DNA from: Granulicella arctica
GTDB lineage: Bacteria; Acidobacteriota; Terriglobia; Terriglobales; Acidobacteriaceae
Assembly: GCF_025685605.1 (NCBI RefSeq)
Contig: NZ_JAGTUT010000001.1
Coordinates: 2,666,001-2,730,000, forward strand
DNA length: 64,000 nt
Direction of reading: 5' to 3'
A model generated the notes under the pieces. The model saw only the letters and a list, made by a program, of their open reading frames with translations, was not told where the DNA came from and made no database searches. A program made the position numbers and the translations under genes. Position 1 is the stretch's first letter, and each line of letters opens with the position of its first letter. This document shows, one piece after another, positions 29,144 through 39,388 of the stretch.

Positions 29144-32100
29144 TTACGCGGTGACAGTATTGGCTGTCGCAGCGGCTGCAACTGCGGCCAATCGCTCTTT
29201 CTCGACCTTTTCAGCCTTCCGGGCGAGGATGGAGTTTTCTCCAAGCTCGTCGGCCAACTTCTCCGTGGTGAAGGATTCGATGACGTCGCCAGCTTTGATG
29301 TCCTTGAAATTGGCGAGATCGATACCGCACTCAACACCTTGACGGACCTCGGAGACATCATCCTTGACGCGCTTGAGCGAAGCGATCTTACCCTTGTAGA
29401 CCTCGACTCCATCGCGGAGAACACGCACCTGCGCATCCCGCTTGATGAGGCCGTCGGTCACGCGGCAACCGGCAATCTGTCCGACCTTGGTGATCTTGAA
29501 GACTTGCAGGACTTCCGCGCGGCCAGAGTAGTTCTCCTTGAATACTGGCTCGAGCAGACCGTACATCGCCTTCGTGATCTCATCCTGCAGCTCGTAGATG
29601 ATGGAGTGGAGACGAATCTCGACGCCTTCGCGCTCGGCAACTTCGGCCGATTTGCGATCCGGACGAACGTTGAAGCCGATGACGACTGCATTCGATGCGG
29701 ACGCCAGCAGCACGTCGGACTCGGTGATGGCGCCGACGCCAGAGTGCAGGACGCGGACCCGAACCTTCTCGGTTGACATGCGCTGGAGCGAATCGGCCAG
29801 TACTTCGACCGAACCCTGCACGTCGCCCTTGAGGATAAGGTTGAGATCCTTCATACCGGCATGCTTGATCTGCTCGGCAAGGCCTTCCAGAGATACGCGG
29901 GAGCTCTTGGCAAGCTGCGCCTCGCGTTCCTTCATCTTGCGGTACTGAGCGATGCCCTTGGCCTTGTCACGGTCTGCCATGACGAGGAACGTGTCACCTG
30001 CATCCGGCATGCCTTCGAGTCCAAGGATTTCAACGGGGGTAGACGGACCTGCTTCGGTGATAGGCCGACCACGATCGTCGAACATGGCGCGGATCTTGCC
30101 GAAGGTGTTGCCGACGATATAGCTGTCGCCAAGCTTCAGGGTTCCGTTTTGTACAAGCACGCTGGCGACGGCGCCGCGACCACGATCCAGCTTGGCCTCA
30201 ATAACGGTTCCGACGGCAGGCCGATCTGGCTGAGCCTTCTTCTCGTGAACGTCGGCAACCAGGCAGATCATCTCTTCGAGCTTGTCGAGGTTGAGCCGCT
30301 GCTTCGCGGAGACCTCGACGAACTCTACATCGCCGCCCCAGCCAATGAGCTGAAGGCCACGCTCGCCGAGCTGCTGCTTGATGCGATCTGCGTTTGCGCC
30401 AGGTTTGTCGATCTTGTTGATCGCCACGATGATTGGCACGTCCGCCGCCTTGGCGTGATCGATCGCTTCGAGGGTCTGAGGCATGACACCGTCGTCTGCC
30501 GCAACCACGATGACGACGATGTCCGTGATCTTCGCACCGCGTGCACGCATGCGGGTGAAGGCCTCGTGACCAGGCGTATCGAGGAAGACAATCTCGCGAC
30601 CGAAGGCTGGAGAGTCTGGCTTGGTGACGTGAACCTTGTAGGCTCCGATGTGCTGGGTGATGCCGCCAGCTTCACCGGCTGCTACGTCGGTGGAACGGAT
30701 GGCATCGAGCAAGGAGGTCTTACCGTGGTCGACGTGACCCATGACGGTGACCACGGGAGAACGTGTGATCTCGACCATGCCGGTCGTATCTTCGAGGAAG
30801 CCTTCGATGGCCTCATTCTCGAGCTGCTCTTCAACCGAGATGATCTGGGCATCGGCACCGAACTGGCGAGCGACATCCTTGACCAACTCGCCTTCGAGCG
30901 ACTGGTTTACGGTGACGAAGACACCCTTCATCAGGAGGGTTGCGATGAGGTCCTTGCCGCGAACGTCGAGCTTTTCGGCGAGATCCTTGACGCTGATGCC
31001 CTCGGTGACGGTGATGGTCTTGGTAATCGGCAGAGGTTCGCGAGAGATCTGCTGGCCGCCGTAACGTGGTGGCGGCTGGAAGCCCTTCATCGGGCCTTCC
31101 TTCGACTTCTCGTAGCGCTGACCTCCACGACGCTGACCGGGGCGAGCCGCAGGACGCATCCCGCTGGGATTTTCACCTGGACCCGGCATCACACCGGGTG
31201 CGCCGCCTGGACGTGGTGCGCCGAAGCCGGGACGTGCTCCAAAGGCTGGACGTGGCGCGCCGGGTGCGAATCCAGGACGTCCGGGGACACTACCGGGCGC
31301 TCCCGGGCCACCGGGGAAGGTGCGCGTCGGGTGCATCGGACGACGTGCGCCGGGTGCTCCGGGACCGGCACCGGGCATGCCGGGGCGGTAGCCGGGGGTA
31401 CCGGGGGCCTGACCGGGACGAGGACGCTCGAAGATCGGACGGCTGCGTGCCGGAGTTCCCGGAGCGACCGGCGGAGCGGTGTAGATTGGTCGCGGTCCCG
31501 TTTGCGGCATGATGACGCGACGTGCCGGAACCGCTGGGGGTGTAACGACTGGCGCTACGGGCTCGGCTGTTTCTGCAGCTGCAGAGATTTCGACCGGTGC
31601 CTGTGGTGCGACGGGCTCAGCAACTACTGAGGGCAGTGTTACAGCCGCTAATGGAGTAGCGACCACCGGCGGGACTGTTGGAGTGATAACGGGCCTTGGT
31701 GCGACGGCTACCACGGCAGGCGGCGCAACGGCGGTTACTGGTGGCGCAACGACCACGGGCGGCTTAGCAATGACCGGACCCAGGGGAGGCCGGCTTGCGA
31801 TGGCCGGCGGAGGTGGGGGAGCGACGATGTTCGCCTGCTGACGCGGCAGAGGAACAATGCGGCGAAATGCTGGCGGTGGCGGCGGTGTTGCGGCGACTAC
31901 GACTGGCGGGGCCACGGCGACGGCGGGCCGGACTGACGCGGCAACAACGGCCGGCGCACTCTGCGGAGGCGCCACTACGGTTAGACGAGCTGGGGGGGGT
32001 ATGGCGCGAACACCCGAAGCTTCGGCCTGACGGCGTTCGAGGATTGCCTTCATCGCATCACCGGGCTTGGAGATGTTGGACAGGTCGAACTTGGGCTTTT

Positions 32101-32296
32101 GCTCTACTGCCTGCCGGGTCGATCCGGAGCCGCGACTTCCGTTCTTAAAATACTCCCGGACCCGCTCGGCCTGGTCGTCTTCAATGGAACTGGAGTGGGT
32201 CTTTCCGGACACGCCGATTGCTTCGAGCGCGTCCAGAATCGGCCTGCTCTTTACTTCAAGTTCTCGTGCCAGATCATTAATGCGAACTTTGCTCAT
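29144..32296 (-). CDS. infB: Translation initiation factor IF-2
   Basis: 1050 residues, near the upper end for bacterial IF-2. IF-2 is the GTPase that brings fMet-tRNA to the 30S and promotes subunit joining. Order: IF2_N domain (residues 3-50), a Pro/Ala/Gly-rich disordered linker of about 370 residues, a second IF2_N (about 425-475), GTPase domain near 520 with [18 protein letters not shown] and NKIDKPGA, then domains II-IV with [14 protein letters not shown]. Last gene of the rimP-nusA-infB operon. A long plus-strand frame over it (29861-31630) is a shadow. Confidence 0.98.
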   Translation of the reverse strand: MSKVRINDLARELEVKSRPILDALEAIGVSGKTHSSSIEDDQAERVREYFKNGSRGSGSTRQAVEQKPKFDLSNISKPGDAMKAILERRQAEASGVRAIPPPARLTVVAPPQSAPAVVAASVRPAVAVAPPVVVAATPPPPPAFRRIVPLPRQQANIVAPPPPPAIASRPPLGPVIAKPPVVVAPPVTAVAPPAVVAVAPRPVITPTVPPVVATPLAAVTLPSVVAEPVAPQAPVEISAAAETAEPVAPVVTPPAVPARRVIMPQTGPRPIYTAPPVAPGTPARSRPIFERPRPGQAPGTPGYRPGMPGAGPGAPGARRPMHPTRTFPGGPGAPGSVPGRPGFAPGAPRPAFGARPGFGAPRPGGAPGVMPGPGENPSGMRPAARPGQRRGGQRYEKSKEGPMKGFQPPPRYGGQQISREPLPITKTITVTEGISVKDLAEKLDVRGKDLIATLLMKGVFVTVNQSLEGELVKDVARQFGADAQIISVEEQLENEAIEGFLEDTTGMVEITRSPVVTVMGHVDHGKTSLLDAIRSTDVAAGEAGGITQHIGAYKVHVTKPDSPAFGREIVFLDTPGHEAFTRMRARGAKITDIVVIVVAADDGVMPQTLEAIDHAKAADVPIIVAINKIDKPGANADRIKQQLGERGLQLIGWGGDVEFVEVSAKQRLNLDKLEEMICLVADVHEKKAQPDRPAVGTVIEAKLDRGRGAVASVLVQNGTLKLGDSYIVGNTFGKIRAMFDDRGRPITEAGPSTPVEILGLEGMPDAGDTFLVMADRDKAKGIAQYRKMKEREAQLAKSSRVSLEGLAEQIKHAGMKDLNLILKGDVQGSVEVLADSLQRMSTEKVRVRVLHSGVGAITESDVLLASASNAVVIGFNVRPDRKSAEVAEREGVEIRLHSIIYELQDEITKAMYGLLEPVFKENYSGRAEVLQVFKITKVGQIAGCRVTDGLIKRDAQVRVLRDGVEVYKGKIASLKRVKDDVSEVRQGVECGIDLANFKDIKAGDVIESFTTEKLADELGENSILARKAEKVEKERLAAVAAAATANTVTA

Positions 32297-32446
32297 CCGT
32301 CCCTTTTCGCTTCCTTGCGCCCCTGGCGCTTGTACCGTTAGCTGGTCATAGCAGCCCCATTGAGGTAGGAATCGTTACAGTCTTTATTATTACTGAAATC
32401 GCGGTGTTCGCGAACCCCGTAATGTTGCGTTGCGTGGTAGATATTG

Positions 32447-34057
32447 CTAACCACGATCATGTCCGTCGGTGTCGATCCCCTCATCGGAGATCTCTTGTGC
32501 TTCATTTACCAGAGAATCTACAGTGTCGTTGTCCAGTTCAATTGCTTCTTCACGTGCATCTGCATCACTGAACGCATCGCTTTCAGAATCTTGATCTTCT
32601 GCATCGGCAAGGTCTTCCGTAGAAAGATCGTCGATCTCCTCTGCTTCGCCGGTGCCGGCCTCTTCAGCCAGAATCTCTTCCGGCGTTTTCACGTATGAAC
32701 TCTTCTCCATGGAACCCTCCTCGGTTGAAACTGCTATTTCAGCGTCCTCAGTTGCTGCGGAGTTCTCTCTGGTTGCTTGCTCCGCACCCTGCTCAAAGTA
32801 TTCACGGACTGCATTCGAAATCTTCTCGACCGTCTTCTCGCCAATGCCAGGAACCTCTTCCAACTGTTCCGGAGTCATGTCGGCGAGTTCTTCGACGGTA
32901 GTGATACCGGCGGCGATGAGCTTCTCAAGAATCTGCTCGCCCAGTGCGCTGATCTGTTCGACGGGAGTTGTCGGTCCGCCAGACATGGCCTGCATCTGCT
33001 GCTCGACCTCCTGGCGCTTCTCCTCTTCACTCTTGATGTCGATCTTCCATTGCAGCAACTTCGCTGCAAGTCGCACGTTCTGACCCTTTTTACCGATGGC
33101 GAGCGAAAGCTGTGTGTCGTCTACGATGACTTCGATCTGCTTCTCGGCGAGATCGACGATGGAGACGCGGCTGACCTTCGCGGGCTGCAGGGCCTTCTCG
33201 GCAAAGGTGGTGATCTCTTCCGAGAATTCGATGATGTCGATCTTCTCGCCGCGGAGCTCGCGAATGATCGATTGGACTCGCATTCCCTTCATACCGACGC
33301 AGGCACCCACCGGATCGACATCCTTGTCGCGGCTCATGACGGCAATCTTCGTCCGTTCGCCTGCCTCACGGGCGATGGCACGGATGCTGACGGTGCCGTC
33401 GTAGATCTCGGGAACTTCGCTCTGGAACAGGCTCTGCACGAGGGCAGGCGCGGCGCGGGAGACGATCACTTGCGGCCCCTTTGCGGCGCGATCCACGCGA
33501 AGGAGGACAACACGAACACGCTCTCCGACCGAGAACTGTTCGAGGCGCGACTGCTCACGCTTGGGCATCCGGGCCTCGGCTTTGCCAAGGTCAAAGATCA
33601 CATCCATGGGTTCGAGGCGCTTGACCGTGGCGGTGAGTACCTCACCTGCACGGTGGTTGTACTCGTTGAAAACTGTGTCGCGCTCGGCTTCGCGAACCTT
33701 CTGGAAGATGACCTGCTTTGCCATCTGGGCGGCGATACGGCCGAGAGGGGTGGTGTCTTTATAGAAGCGAAGCTCGCCCCCAACCTCGACCTCAGGGGCA
33801 AGTTCGCGTGCCTTTTCGAGTGAGATCTGGTTGATTTCGTCTTCAACGAGCTCTGGAGTCTCCACAACAGTTTTGTAGACATAGGCGCGGATCTCGCCGG
33901 TCTCGCGATCCATCTCGGCGCGCATGTTCTCTTGTGTTTTGTAGTACTTGCGGGTCGCCAGCGCAATCGCGTCTTCGACAGCACCCACCACGATCTCGGG
34001 CTCGATGCCCTTATCGCGGCTCAACATCTCAATCGATTGGTACAGAACACTTGCCAT
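32447..34057 (-). CDS. nusA: Transcription termination/antitermination protein NusA
   Basis: 536 residues from ATG 34057, nine bases after AAGGA; the ATG at 34063 is only three bases from it. NusA binds RNA polymerase and modulates pausing, termination and antitermination. Order: N-terminal domain (SVLYQSIEMLSRDKGIEPE), S1 domain, KH1 (GACVGMKGMRVQSIIRELRGE), KH2 (SLAIGKKGQNVRLAAKL), a helix-hairpin-helix segment (EELADMTPEQLEEVPGIGEK) and a strongly acidic tail of about 90 residues. Gap of 150 bp to infB. Confidence 0.97.
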   Translation of the reverse strand: MASVLYQSIEMLSRDKGIEPEIVVGAVEDAIALATRKYYKTQENMRAEMDRETGEIRAYVYKTVVETPELVEDEINQISLEKARELAPEVEVGGELRFYKDTTPLGRIAAQMAKQVIFQKVREAERDTVFNEYNHRAGEVLTATVKRLEPMDVIFDLGKAEARMPKREQSRLEQFSVGERVRVVLLRVDRAAKGPQVIVSRAAPALVQSLFQSEVPEIYDGTVSIRAIAREAGERTKIAVMSRDKDVDPVGACVGMKGMRVQSIIRELRGEKIDIIEFSEEITTFAEKALQPAKVSRVSIVDLAEKQIEVIVDDTQLSLAIGKKGQNVRLAAKLLQWKIDIKSEEEKRQEVEQQMQAMSGGPTTPVEQISALGEQILEKLIAAGITTVEELADMTPEQLEEVPGIGEKTVEKISNAVREYFEQGAEQATRENSAATEDAEIAVSTEEGSMEKSSYVKTPEEILAEEAGTGEAEEIDDLSTEDLADAEDQDSESDAFSDADAREEAIELDNDTVDSLVNEAQEISDEGIDTDGHDRG

Positions 34058-34120
34058 AATCATTCTTCCTTAGCTTCAGATTGCGTTGGTTCTCGCGACG
34101 TCCTTCAAGCGACGGTGCGA

Positions 34121-34702
34121 CTAGATTTCGGCGATCAGGTTCGCCTTCTCGACGTTTGCCAGCGGAATGGTCACAACCTGTTCCGTGGTCGCCTTCTTGG
34201 CGTTGCCCTTTTGCTTGATTGCCGCCAGGTCGAGGGTCAAAATATCGTCGGCGAAGGCGGTCAATCTGCCTTGCCATTGGCGATTGTTATTGATCGCCGT
34301 GAATGTCTGCAGCTTGATGAGACTGCCTTGAAACCGGGTGAAGTCCTCTGCCTTCGAGAGCTTTCGCTCAAGACCGGGGGAGGAGACCTCGAGGGTGTAT
34401 TCGGCTCCTGGTATTAGGTCTTCTACATCCAGCATTGTTCCAAAATCGCGGGCAAAATTGGCGCAATCTTCATGCGTCACACCTGAAAGCATCTCGACCG
34501 GAACTCCCCTGGGAAGATCGATCTCTTCTCCGTTTTCTACCAACGCGGCCAGCTTTGCGCGTTCCTCGGCGTCCTTTTCGAGAAAAACTCGGAGCGTACG
34601 AAATTTCACGCCTCCCTGAAACTCGAGTTCCACAAGTTCCAAGTGGTGCGAAGCGGCGACTCGAACCGCCATTGCCCGAATTTCTTCGATTTGAAGCGCC
34701 AT
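34121..34702 (-). CDS. rimP: Ribosome maturation factor RimP
   Basis: 193 residues. RimP assists 30S maturation. The N-terminal domain has LELVELEFQGG followed by LRVFLEK, then the diagnostic DVEDLIPGAEYTLEVSSPGLERKL. A short insert rich in Lys/Ala (KQKGNAKKATTEQ) lies in the C-terminal SH3-like domain. First gene of the operon; no strong ribosome site is seen before ATG 34702. Confidence 0.96.
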   Translation of the reverse strand: MALQIEEIRAMAVRVAASHHLELVELEFQGGVKFRTLRVFLEKDAEERAKLAALVENGEEIDLPRGVPVEMLSGVTHEDCANFARDFGTMLDVEDLIPGAEYTLEVSSPGLERKLSKAEDFTRFQGSLIKLQTFTAINNNRQWQGRLTAFADDILTLDLAAIKQKGNAKKATTEQVVTIPLANVEKANLIAEI

Positions 34703-34755
34703 ATCGTGTTTCTGTTCCGATCACTGACTGCTGTCGTTCTAATTGTCTTTAGAGC

Positions 34756-34781
34756 AAATAAAAAGTGGGCTGTGGCCCACT
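34756..34781 (-). terminator. Terminator-like hairpin in the rimP-nusA-infB leader (possible attenuator)
   Basis: On minus, AGTGGGC (34781-34775), loop CACA, GCCCACT (34770-34764), then TTTTTATTT. It has the form of an intrinsic terminator, yet lies between the operon promoter (34852-34880) and rimP. Just after it is TGCTCTAAAGACA (34756-34744), which begins like a boxA element. Confidence 0.7.
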
Positions 34782-34851
34782 CATCCTTCCCGTCATTCCC
34801 GGTACGCTCACGGTGTCCTGCTACGACGGAACAAATTCGCCTGCAATAAAG

Positions 34852-34880
34852 ATAATACAACGAGAATCAGCCGAACTCAA
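34852..34880 (-). promoter_or_regulatory. Sigma70-type promoter of rimP-nusA-infB
   Basis: On minus, TTGAGT (34880-34875), 17 bp, TATTAT (34857-34852). The predicted start near 34845 gives a leader of about 140 nt. It is back to back with the guaB promoter. Confidence 0.6.
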
Positions 34881-34926
34881 CGTCACCAACAAGCAGGCGT
34901 TCGGTAAGGGGAATTATTCTCCGCAT

Positions 34927-34955
34927 TTGCTCTCAGTACCCTGCAACTCTACAAT
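34927..34955 (+). promoter_or_regulatory. Sigma70-type promoter of guaB
   Basis: TTGCTC (34927-34932), 17 bp, TACAAT (34950-34955); predicted start near 34962, about 40 nt before ATG. Confidence 0.55.
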
Positions 34956-35000
34956 CGGTAAACCTGCATCCGTACAACCATTCGTTGCGGGCTTATACCT

Positions 35001-36527
35001 ATGATCAATCTCCCGCTGCTCGAAGCACTGACCTTTGACGATGTTCTTCTCGTTCCCGCATACAGCGACGTCGTTCCAACCCAGGTCAGTACCCAGACGC
35101 AACTGACCCGCAGCATCACGCTCAACACTCCACTTATGTCGGCAGCCATGGATACGGTGACGGAGTCGCGTCTGGCGATCGCCATGGCCCAGCAGGGAGG
35201 CCTTGGGGTGGTTCACCGAAATCTGACCATCGAGCAGCAGGCCGGCGAGATCGACAAGGTCAAGCGTTCCGAGTCGGGCATGATCGTTGACCCTGTGACG
35301 ATCTCTCCTGAGCAGCCGATTTCGGATGCCCTCGAGGTGATGCGGCGCTACAAGATCTCGGGCGTTCCGGTGACCAAGAATAAGAAGCTCGTCGGCATTC
35401 TCACGAATCGCGATCTTCGTTTCGTCTCCAGAACCGACCTGTCGATCGACTCCGTCATGACGAAGGAGAAGCTGATTACGGTGCCTGTTGGCACGACGCT
35501 TGAAGAAGCGGAGCATATCCTTCATCAGCACAGGGTCGAAAAGCTTCTCGTCGTCAATGATGAGTACGAGCTAAAAGGCCTGATTACGGTTAAGGATATT
35601 CAGAAGAAGCTCAAATATCCGAATGCTTCCAAGGACAGCCAGGGCCGACTGCGTGTCGCCGCGGCAATTGGGGCTACGGGCGACTTTCTAGAGCGTGCCG
35701 CTGAACTGGTAGCAAATCGGGTAGATGCGCTCGCGATTGACTCAGCCCATGGCCATTCCTCGCGTGTTCTCGAGGCAGTCGCGCTGGTCAAAAAGCACTT
35801 CCCGAATGTCGATCTGCTTGCTGGAAATGTCGCCACCTATGAGGGTACGCTGGCGTTGATGGATGCTGGTGCGGATGCAGTTAAGGTAGGAATTGGACCA
35901 GGCTCGATCTGCACGACGCGCATGGTGACTGGTGCCGGCATGCCGCAGATTACGGCGATTTCGGAGGCGTATCGTGCGGCAAGTGAGCGCGGAATTCCGA
36001 TCATTGCGGACGGCGGCATCAAGTATTCCGGTGACGTCACGAAGGCGATTGCGGCTGGAGCGAACGTTGTAATGATGGGCTCGCTCTTTGCTGGAGTGGA
36101 CGAAAGTCCTGGCGAGACGATTCTCTATCAGGGGCGCTCGTTCAAGGCGTACCGCGGGATGGGTTCGCTGTCGGCGATGGCGCAGGGTTCAGGTGAGCGA
36201 TACTTCCAAGGAAAAGAGGATATGACGGAGTTCTCGAGCGGAGAACGACCGTCGCTTACCGCGCGGGAGGGTAGCAGCCAGAATCGTCTGTCGAAGTTCG
36301 TACCCGAGGGAATCGAAGGTCGTGTACCGCATCGCGGACCGCTTGAGGCGATGGTCTACCAGCTTGTTGGTGGATTGCGGTCAGGTATGGGATACCTCGG
36401 ATGCGAGACGATTGCGGACCTGCAGACGAAGTCCCGATTTATCCGCATCTCAAACGCCGGGCTACGCGAAAGCCATGTCCACGATGTCATCATTACCCGC
36501 GAGGCGCCAAACTACCATGTTGAGTAG
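35001..36527 (+). CDS. guaB: Inosine-5'-monophosphate dehydrogenase
   Basis: 508 residues. Oxidises IMP to XMP with NAD, the committed step to GMP. The TIM barrel is interrupted by two CBS domains (about residues 92-205). The catalytic loop GPGSICTTR holds Cys304, and the flap carries [10 protein letters not shown]. Between RYFQ and [15 protein letters not shown] is an insert of about 20 residues longer than in E. coli-type enzymes. No strong ribosome site precedes ATG 35001. Confidence 0.97.
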   Translation: MINLPLLEALTFDDVLLVPAYSDVVPTQVSTQTQLTRSITLNTPLMSAAMDTVTESRLAIAMAQQGGLGVVHRNLTIEQQAGEIDKVKRSESGMIVDPVTISPEQPISDALEVMRRYKISGVPVTKNKKLVGILTNRDLRFVSRTDLSIDSVMTKEKLITVPVGTTLEEAEHILHQHRVEKLLVVNDEYELKGLITVKDIQKKLKYPNASKDSQGRLRVAAAIGATGDFLERAAELVANRVDALAIDSAHGHSSRVLEAVALVKKHFPNVDLLAGNVATYEGTLALMDAGADAVKVGIGPGSICTTRMVTGAGMPQITAISEAYRAASERGIPIIADGGIKYSGDVTKAIAAGANVVMMGSLFAGVDESPGETILYQGRSFKAYRGMGSLSAMAQGSGERYFQGKEDMTEFSSGERPSLTAREGSSQNRLSKFVPEGIEGRVPHRGPLEAMVYQLVGGLRSGMGYLGCETIADLQTKSRFIRISNAGLRESHVHDVIITREAPNYHVE

Positions 36528-36531
36528 CTGG

Positions 36532-37509
36532 TCAGCTCTTCGACACGCTGTAGACCAGGGCCTCAAAGCTGTGGCGCGTCACGAATCCTAACTCGCTGTA
36601 GAGCTTCATCGCGGGTAGATTCATTTCGGTAACGGTGAGCGTGATTGCTTGAAAGCCAGCTTCGCGCAGCTTAGCGACGCAGTGGCGCATCAGTAGCTTG
36701 CCGAGGCCCTGCCCACGATATGCAGGTGCTACGCAAAGTTGCGTGATGTGAGCCACCTGCTCCCCGACGTTTGAGCAGAGGACGATGGCTACGAGGGCGC
36801 CCGTGTCTCGCCGCCTTAGCACCCATGAGTTGCCGGCATCGAAGACGCCGCATCCTGGGAAACGAACGATATTGTGCAGGAAGCGCAGGGAGCCGTGAAG
36901 CGAACGGTACTGGTCGTTTACTTGCGCGTCAACGTGACCTGCGTAGGCATGAAAGATGAGTTCGGCGGATGAGTGGTAGTCGTCGCCAGCCCAGCCGGTC
37001 AGCTTGATATCGGCAGGAGTCTTCTGTGGTGCAGAGGTCACCCCACCATCTTTTTGCAGATCGAGTTCCACAAATCTGCGGGGGAACAATGCGAACCCTG
37101 CCTCTCGAAAGACGTCGTCCATCACGCTGGTGTCGTAGAGCAGAAGTTGCGACTCGATGCGGTCGATATCGGGAGAGTGCTGGAGCATCTCCAGCAGGTG
37201 ATGGAGAAGTGTCTTGGCGATCGCCAGGGAAGCTGCCGGGTCATCTGCCATAGCGTAGGCGTCCCCGATTACAGCTTTGTGCCCTTCGTAGACGCAAAAG
37301 GTAAAGCCACAGATGCGTCCTCGATCCAATGCGACAAAACCCGGCAGCACACGGGAGTCAAGATATTGCAATAGGAGTTCTGTGGAGCTTTGATAGTCCC
37401 ACCGAAGTCGCTGCTTCCAGGTACGTGCCTCATGCTCAAGCAGTGGGCGTAGCTGCCGTGCCGAAAAATGACGCAGGTCTAAGATTTCGAGTTGGGTTGC
37501 GACCGTCAT
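36532..37509 (-). CDS. GNAT family N-acetyltransferase
   Basis: 325 residues from ATG 37509; a longer in-frame start at 37641 overlaps the upstream GT39 gene. The C-terminal half is a GNAT fold with the acetyl-CoA loop CVAPAYRGQGLGKLLM and the end NLPAMKLYSELGF. The N-terminal half (about 150 residues, GFTFCVYEGHKAVIGDAYA) looks like a second, degenerate GNAT unit. Substrate unknown. Four bases from the guaB stop, convergent, with no visible terminator. Confidence 0.85.
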   Translation of the reverse strand: MTVATQLEILDLRHFSARQLRPLLEHEARTWKQRLRWDYQSSTELLLQYLDSRVLPGFVALDRGRICGFTFCVYEGHKAVIGDAYAMADDPAASLAIAKTLLHHLLEMLQHSPDIDRIESQLLLYDTSVMDDVFREAGFALFPRRFVELDLQKDGGVTSAPQKTPADIKLTGWAGDDYHSSAELIFHAYAGHVDAQVNDQYRSLHGSLRFLHNIVRFPGCGVFDAGNSWVLRRRDTGALVAIVLCSNVGEQVAHITQLCVAPAYRGQGLGKLLMRHCVAKLREAGFQAITLTVTEMNLPAMKLYSELGFVTRHSFEALVYSVSKS

Positions 37510-37559
37510 GATGGTGTTGCCTTGATCGAGCTTATCGCAGCAGGAGTGCCGCGTGTTGT

Positions 37560-39368
37560 CTACCGGGCGAAGACTCGATAGACCTCGAGCCCTTGCGGAT
37601 CGTAGAGGAAGAGGGGCTCGTAGATTCGGCCATTGAGCCATTGCTGCAGGTCGGCTGAGTCGTTGGCGGGAATGACGAGGAGATGCTCCTCATTGGGCAC
37701 ACCATCGGTGCTGTAGTGGACAAGAGATTCGTTACGGTAAAAGGCCAGCCCGTAGACCATGTCACGTTTTACGCCTTCGACGGCAAGGACGTGCAGTTCG
37801 GGAGCCTGCGCCTTGATCTTTACGGCCAATGGGCGAGCAGAGTAGCTGAGGTCGAGGTCCTTGCCGTGGAAGCCGAGCAGGAAGATGAGCGTCGCGACGA
37901 TTGGCAGGAGGGTTGCATTCCGAACCTGCGCGATGCCGCCACGGCGAATGATCAGCATAACGATTGCACCCATCGCAACCGCTGAGACGGCCGCAATCGC
38001 GAGCCAGCGGGCGGAGGGCACGAGGGTGTCATACTTCATGTGTTGCGGAGCGAGAACCAGCACGAAGACCAGCAGCGCACACAATACAGCGTGCGACCAG
38101 AGCAGCCACCGGGGGAGACCGGTGCGTCGCAGACGGTTGAGGTAGTCGCCAGTCAGGATGGTCAACGGAGGGATCGAGGGAAGGATGTAACCTGGCAGCT
38201 TCGAGCCTGAGAAGGAGAAGAAAAGAATGGGAAAGAGCGTCCAGAGAACCAGAAATTCAGGAAAAGCATCGCCAGCGCGTACGTGGCCCAGATAGCGCTG
38301 AGGCTTGTGCCGGGCCTTCCACTCAGCGACCGAAACCTGGACAGCATCGATGAGCGCACGCATGGAGAGCACCGTCCACGGCATCAGCGCGATCAACAGA
38401 ACGGCGAAGTAGTACCAGAATGGCTGATGGTGTTGGAACCGATTTGTCGCAAATCGCTCGAGGTTATGCTCGAGGAAGAAGGCTCTATAGAAGGTAGGGT
38501 TTCGCTTCTGGACGGCGATGTACCAGGGGAGAACCATGGCGAAGTACAGGATCAGACCAGGGATCCAGATGGTCCGCCTCAGCACGGACCATTCTCTCCG
38601 TAGAGCTACGAAGACGAAGATGATGGCCAAAGCAAGGAACGGAGCTACGGGACCTTTGGCCAGGGTGGCGGCTGCGCCAAAGAAGTAGAGATCAAAGAGC
38701 CAGAACTTCTTACCTGTCTCATACCACGCATACCAACCCAGCATGCCGATACAGAAGGGTGCAGCAAGCTGCATGTCGGTTGAAGCACCACGTGAGAAGC
38801 TGACCATGCCAAGGCAGGAGGCAGTGATGAGGGCGGCATCGAGGTGACCACCCGGGCGAAAGCGGCGAAGGTGGAGGAAGACCAGCAGGATGAGAAAAAA
38901 GGCGCCGGAGGACGAGGGAAGCCGGGCAGACCAGTCGGAGATACCAAACTCTTTGAAGAAGCTCATTGCACGCCAGTAGTAAAGGGCTGGCTTCTCAAGC
39001 CACGGTCGCCCGTACAGGATGGGCGTGACGGTGCCACCGACCAGGCAATGGAACGAGTTCTCGATGTCAATGGCCCGCAGACTATGCGGCATGACCTTCG
39101 CGTGTACCTCGTGACAGGCGTTTGAGTGGGCTTCGAGCATCTCCCGCGCGACCTGGGCGTAGCGAGGTTCATCCGCACCTACCAAGCCAAGCTGGTCTCC
39201 GCCAAAGATCGGGATGAGACCGTAGAGGAGCAGGAAGAGCGTGACAATAAAAAGAATTGCAAGTTCCCTGGGCGCGGTAGCCGCAAGAAGCCGGTGTACC
39301 AGAGACGGTTTACTGCGATCATTCGGTTCGCCTAAGTCGGCGGGAGGCGGATTTTCAGTCACAGTCAC
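37560..39368 (-). CDS. GT39-family (ArnT/PMT-like) membrane glycosyltransferase
   Basis: 602 residues from GTG 39368. About ten to twelve hydrophobic segments. The first periplasmic loop has the family's acidic motif GADEPRYAQVAREML and then GRPWLEKPALYYW, as in undecaprenyl-phosphate-sugar transferases such as ArnT. A C-terminal soluble part of about 110 residues follows the last helix. Donor and acceptor (lipid A, protein or polysaccharide) cannot be decided. Twenty bases after nrnA. Confidence 0.9.
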   Translation of the reverse strand: MTVTENPPPADLGEPNDRSKPSLVHRLLAATAPRELAILFIVTLFLLLYGLIPIFGGDQLGLVGADEPRYAQVAREMLEAHSNACHEVHAKVMPHSLRAIDIENSFHCLVGGTVTPILYGRPWLEKPALYYWRAMSFFKEFGISDWSARLPSSSGAFFLILLVFLHLRRFRPGGHLDAALITASCLGMVSFSRGASTDMQLAAPFCIGMLGWYAWYETGKKFWLFDLYFFGAAATLAKGPVAPFLALAIIFVFVALRREWSVLRRTIWIPGLILYFAMVLPWYIAVQKRNPTFYRAFFLEHNLERFATNRFQHHQPFWYYFAVLLIALMPWTVLSMRALIDAVQVSVAEWKARHKPQRYLGHVRAGDAFPEFLVLWTLFPILFFSFSGSKLPGYILPSIPPLTILTGDYLNRLRRTGLPRWLLWSHAVLCALLVFVLVLAPQHMKYDTLVPSARWLAIAAVSAVAMGAIVMLIIRRGGIAQVRNATLLPIVATLIFLLGFHGKDLDLSYSARPLAVKIKAQAPELHVLAVEGVKRDMVYGLAFYRNESLVHYSTDGVPNEEHLLVIPANDSADLQQWLNGRIYEPLFLYDPQGLEVYRVFAR

Positions 39369-39388
39369 GTTTGTTGAGCGGCCTCAGG

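Noticed and set aside
29050..29436. N-terminal extension of the M24 peptidase gene
   Set aside because: Runs through the infB terminator and the infB 3' end in another frame; a ribosome site is present at 29049.
29861..31630. 589-codon plus-strand frame over infB
   Set aside because: Antisense to the IF-2 gene; its Gly/Ala/Thr-rich end mirrors the Pro/Ala linker of IF-2.
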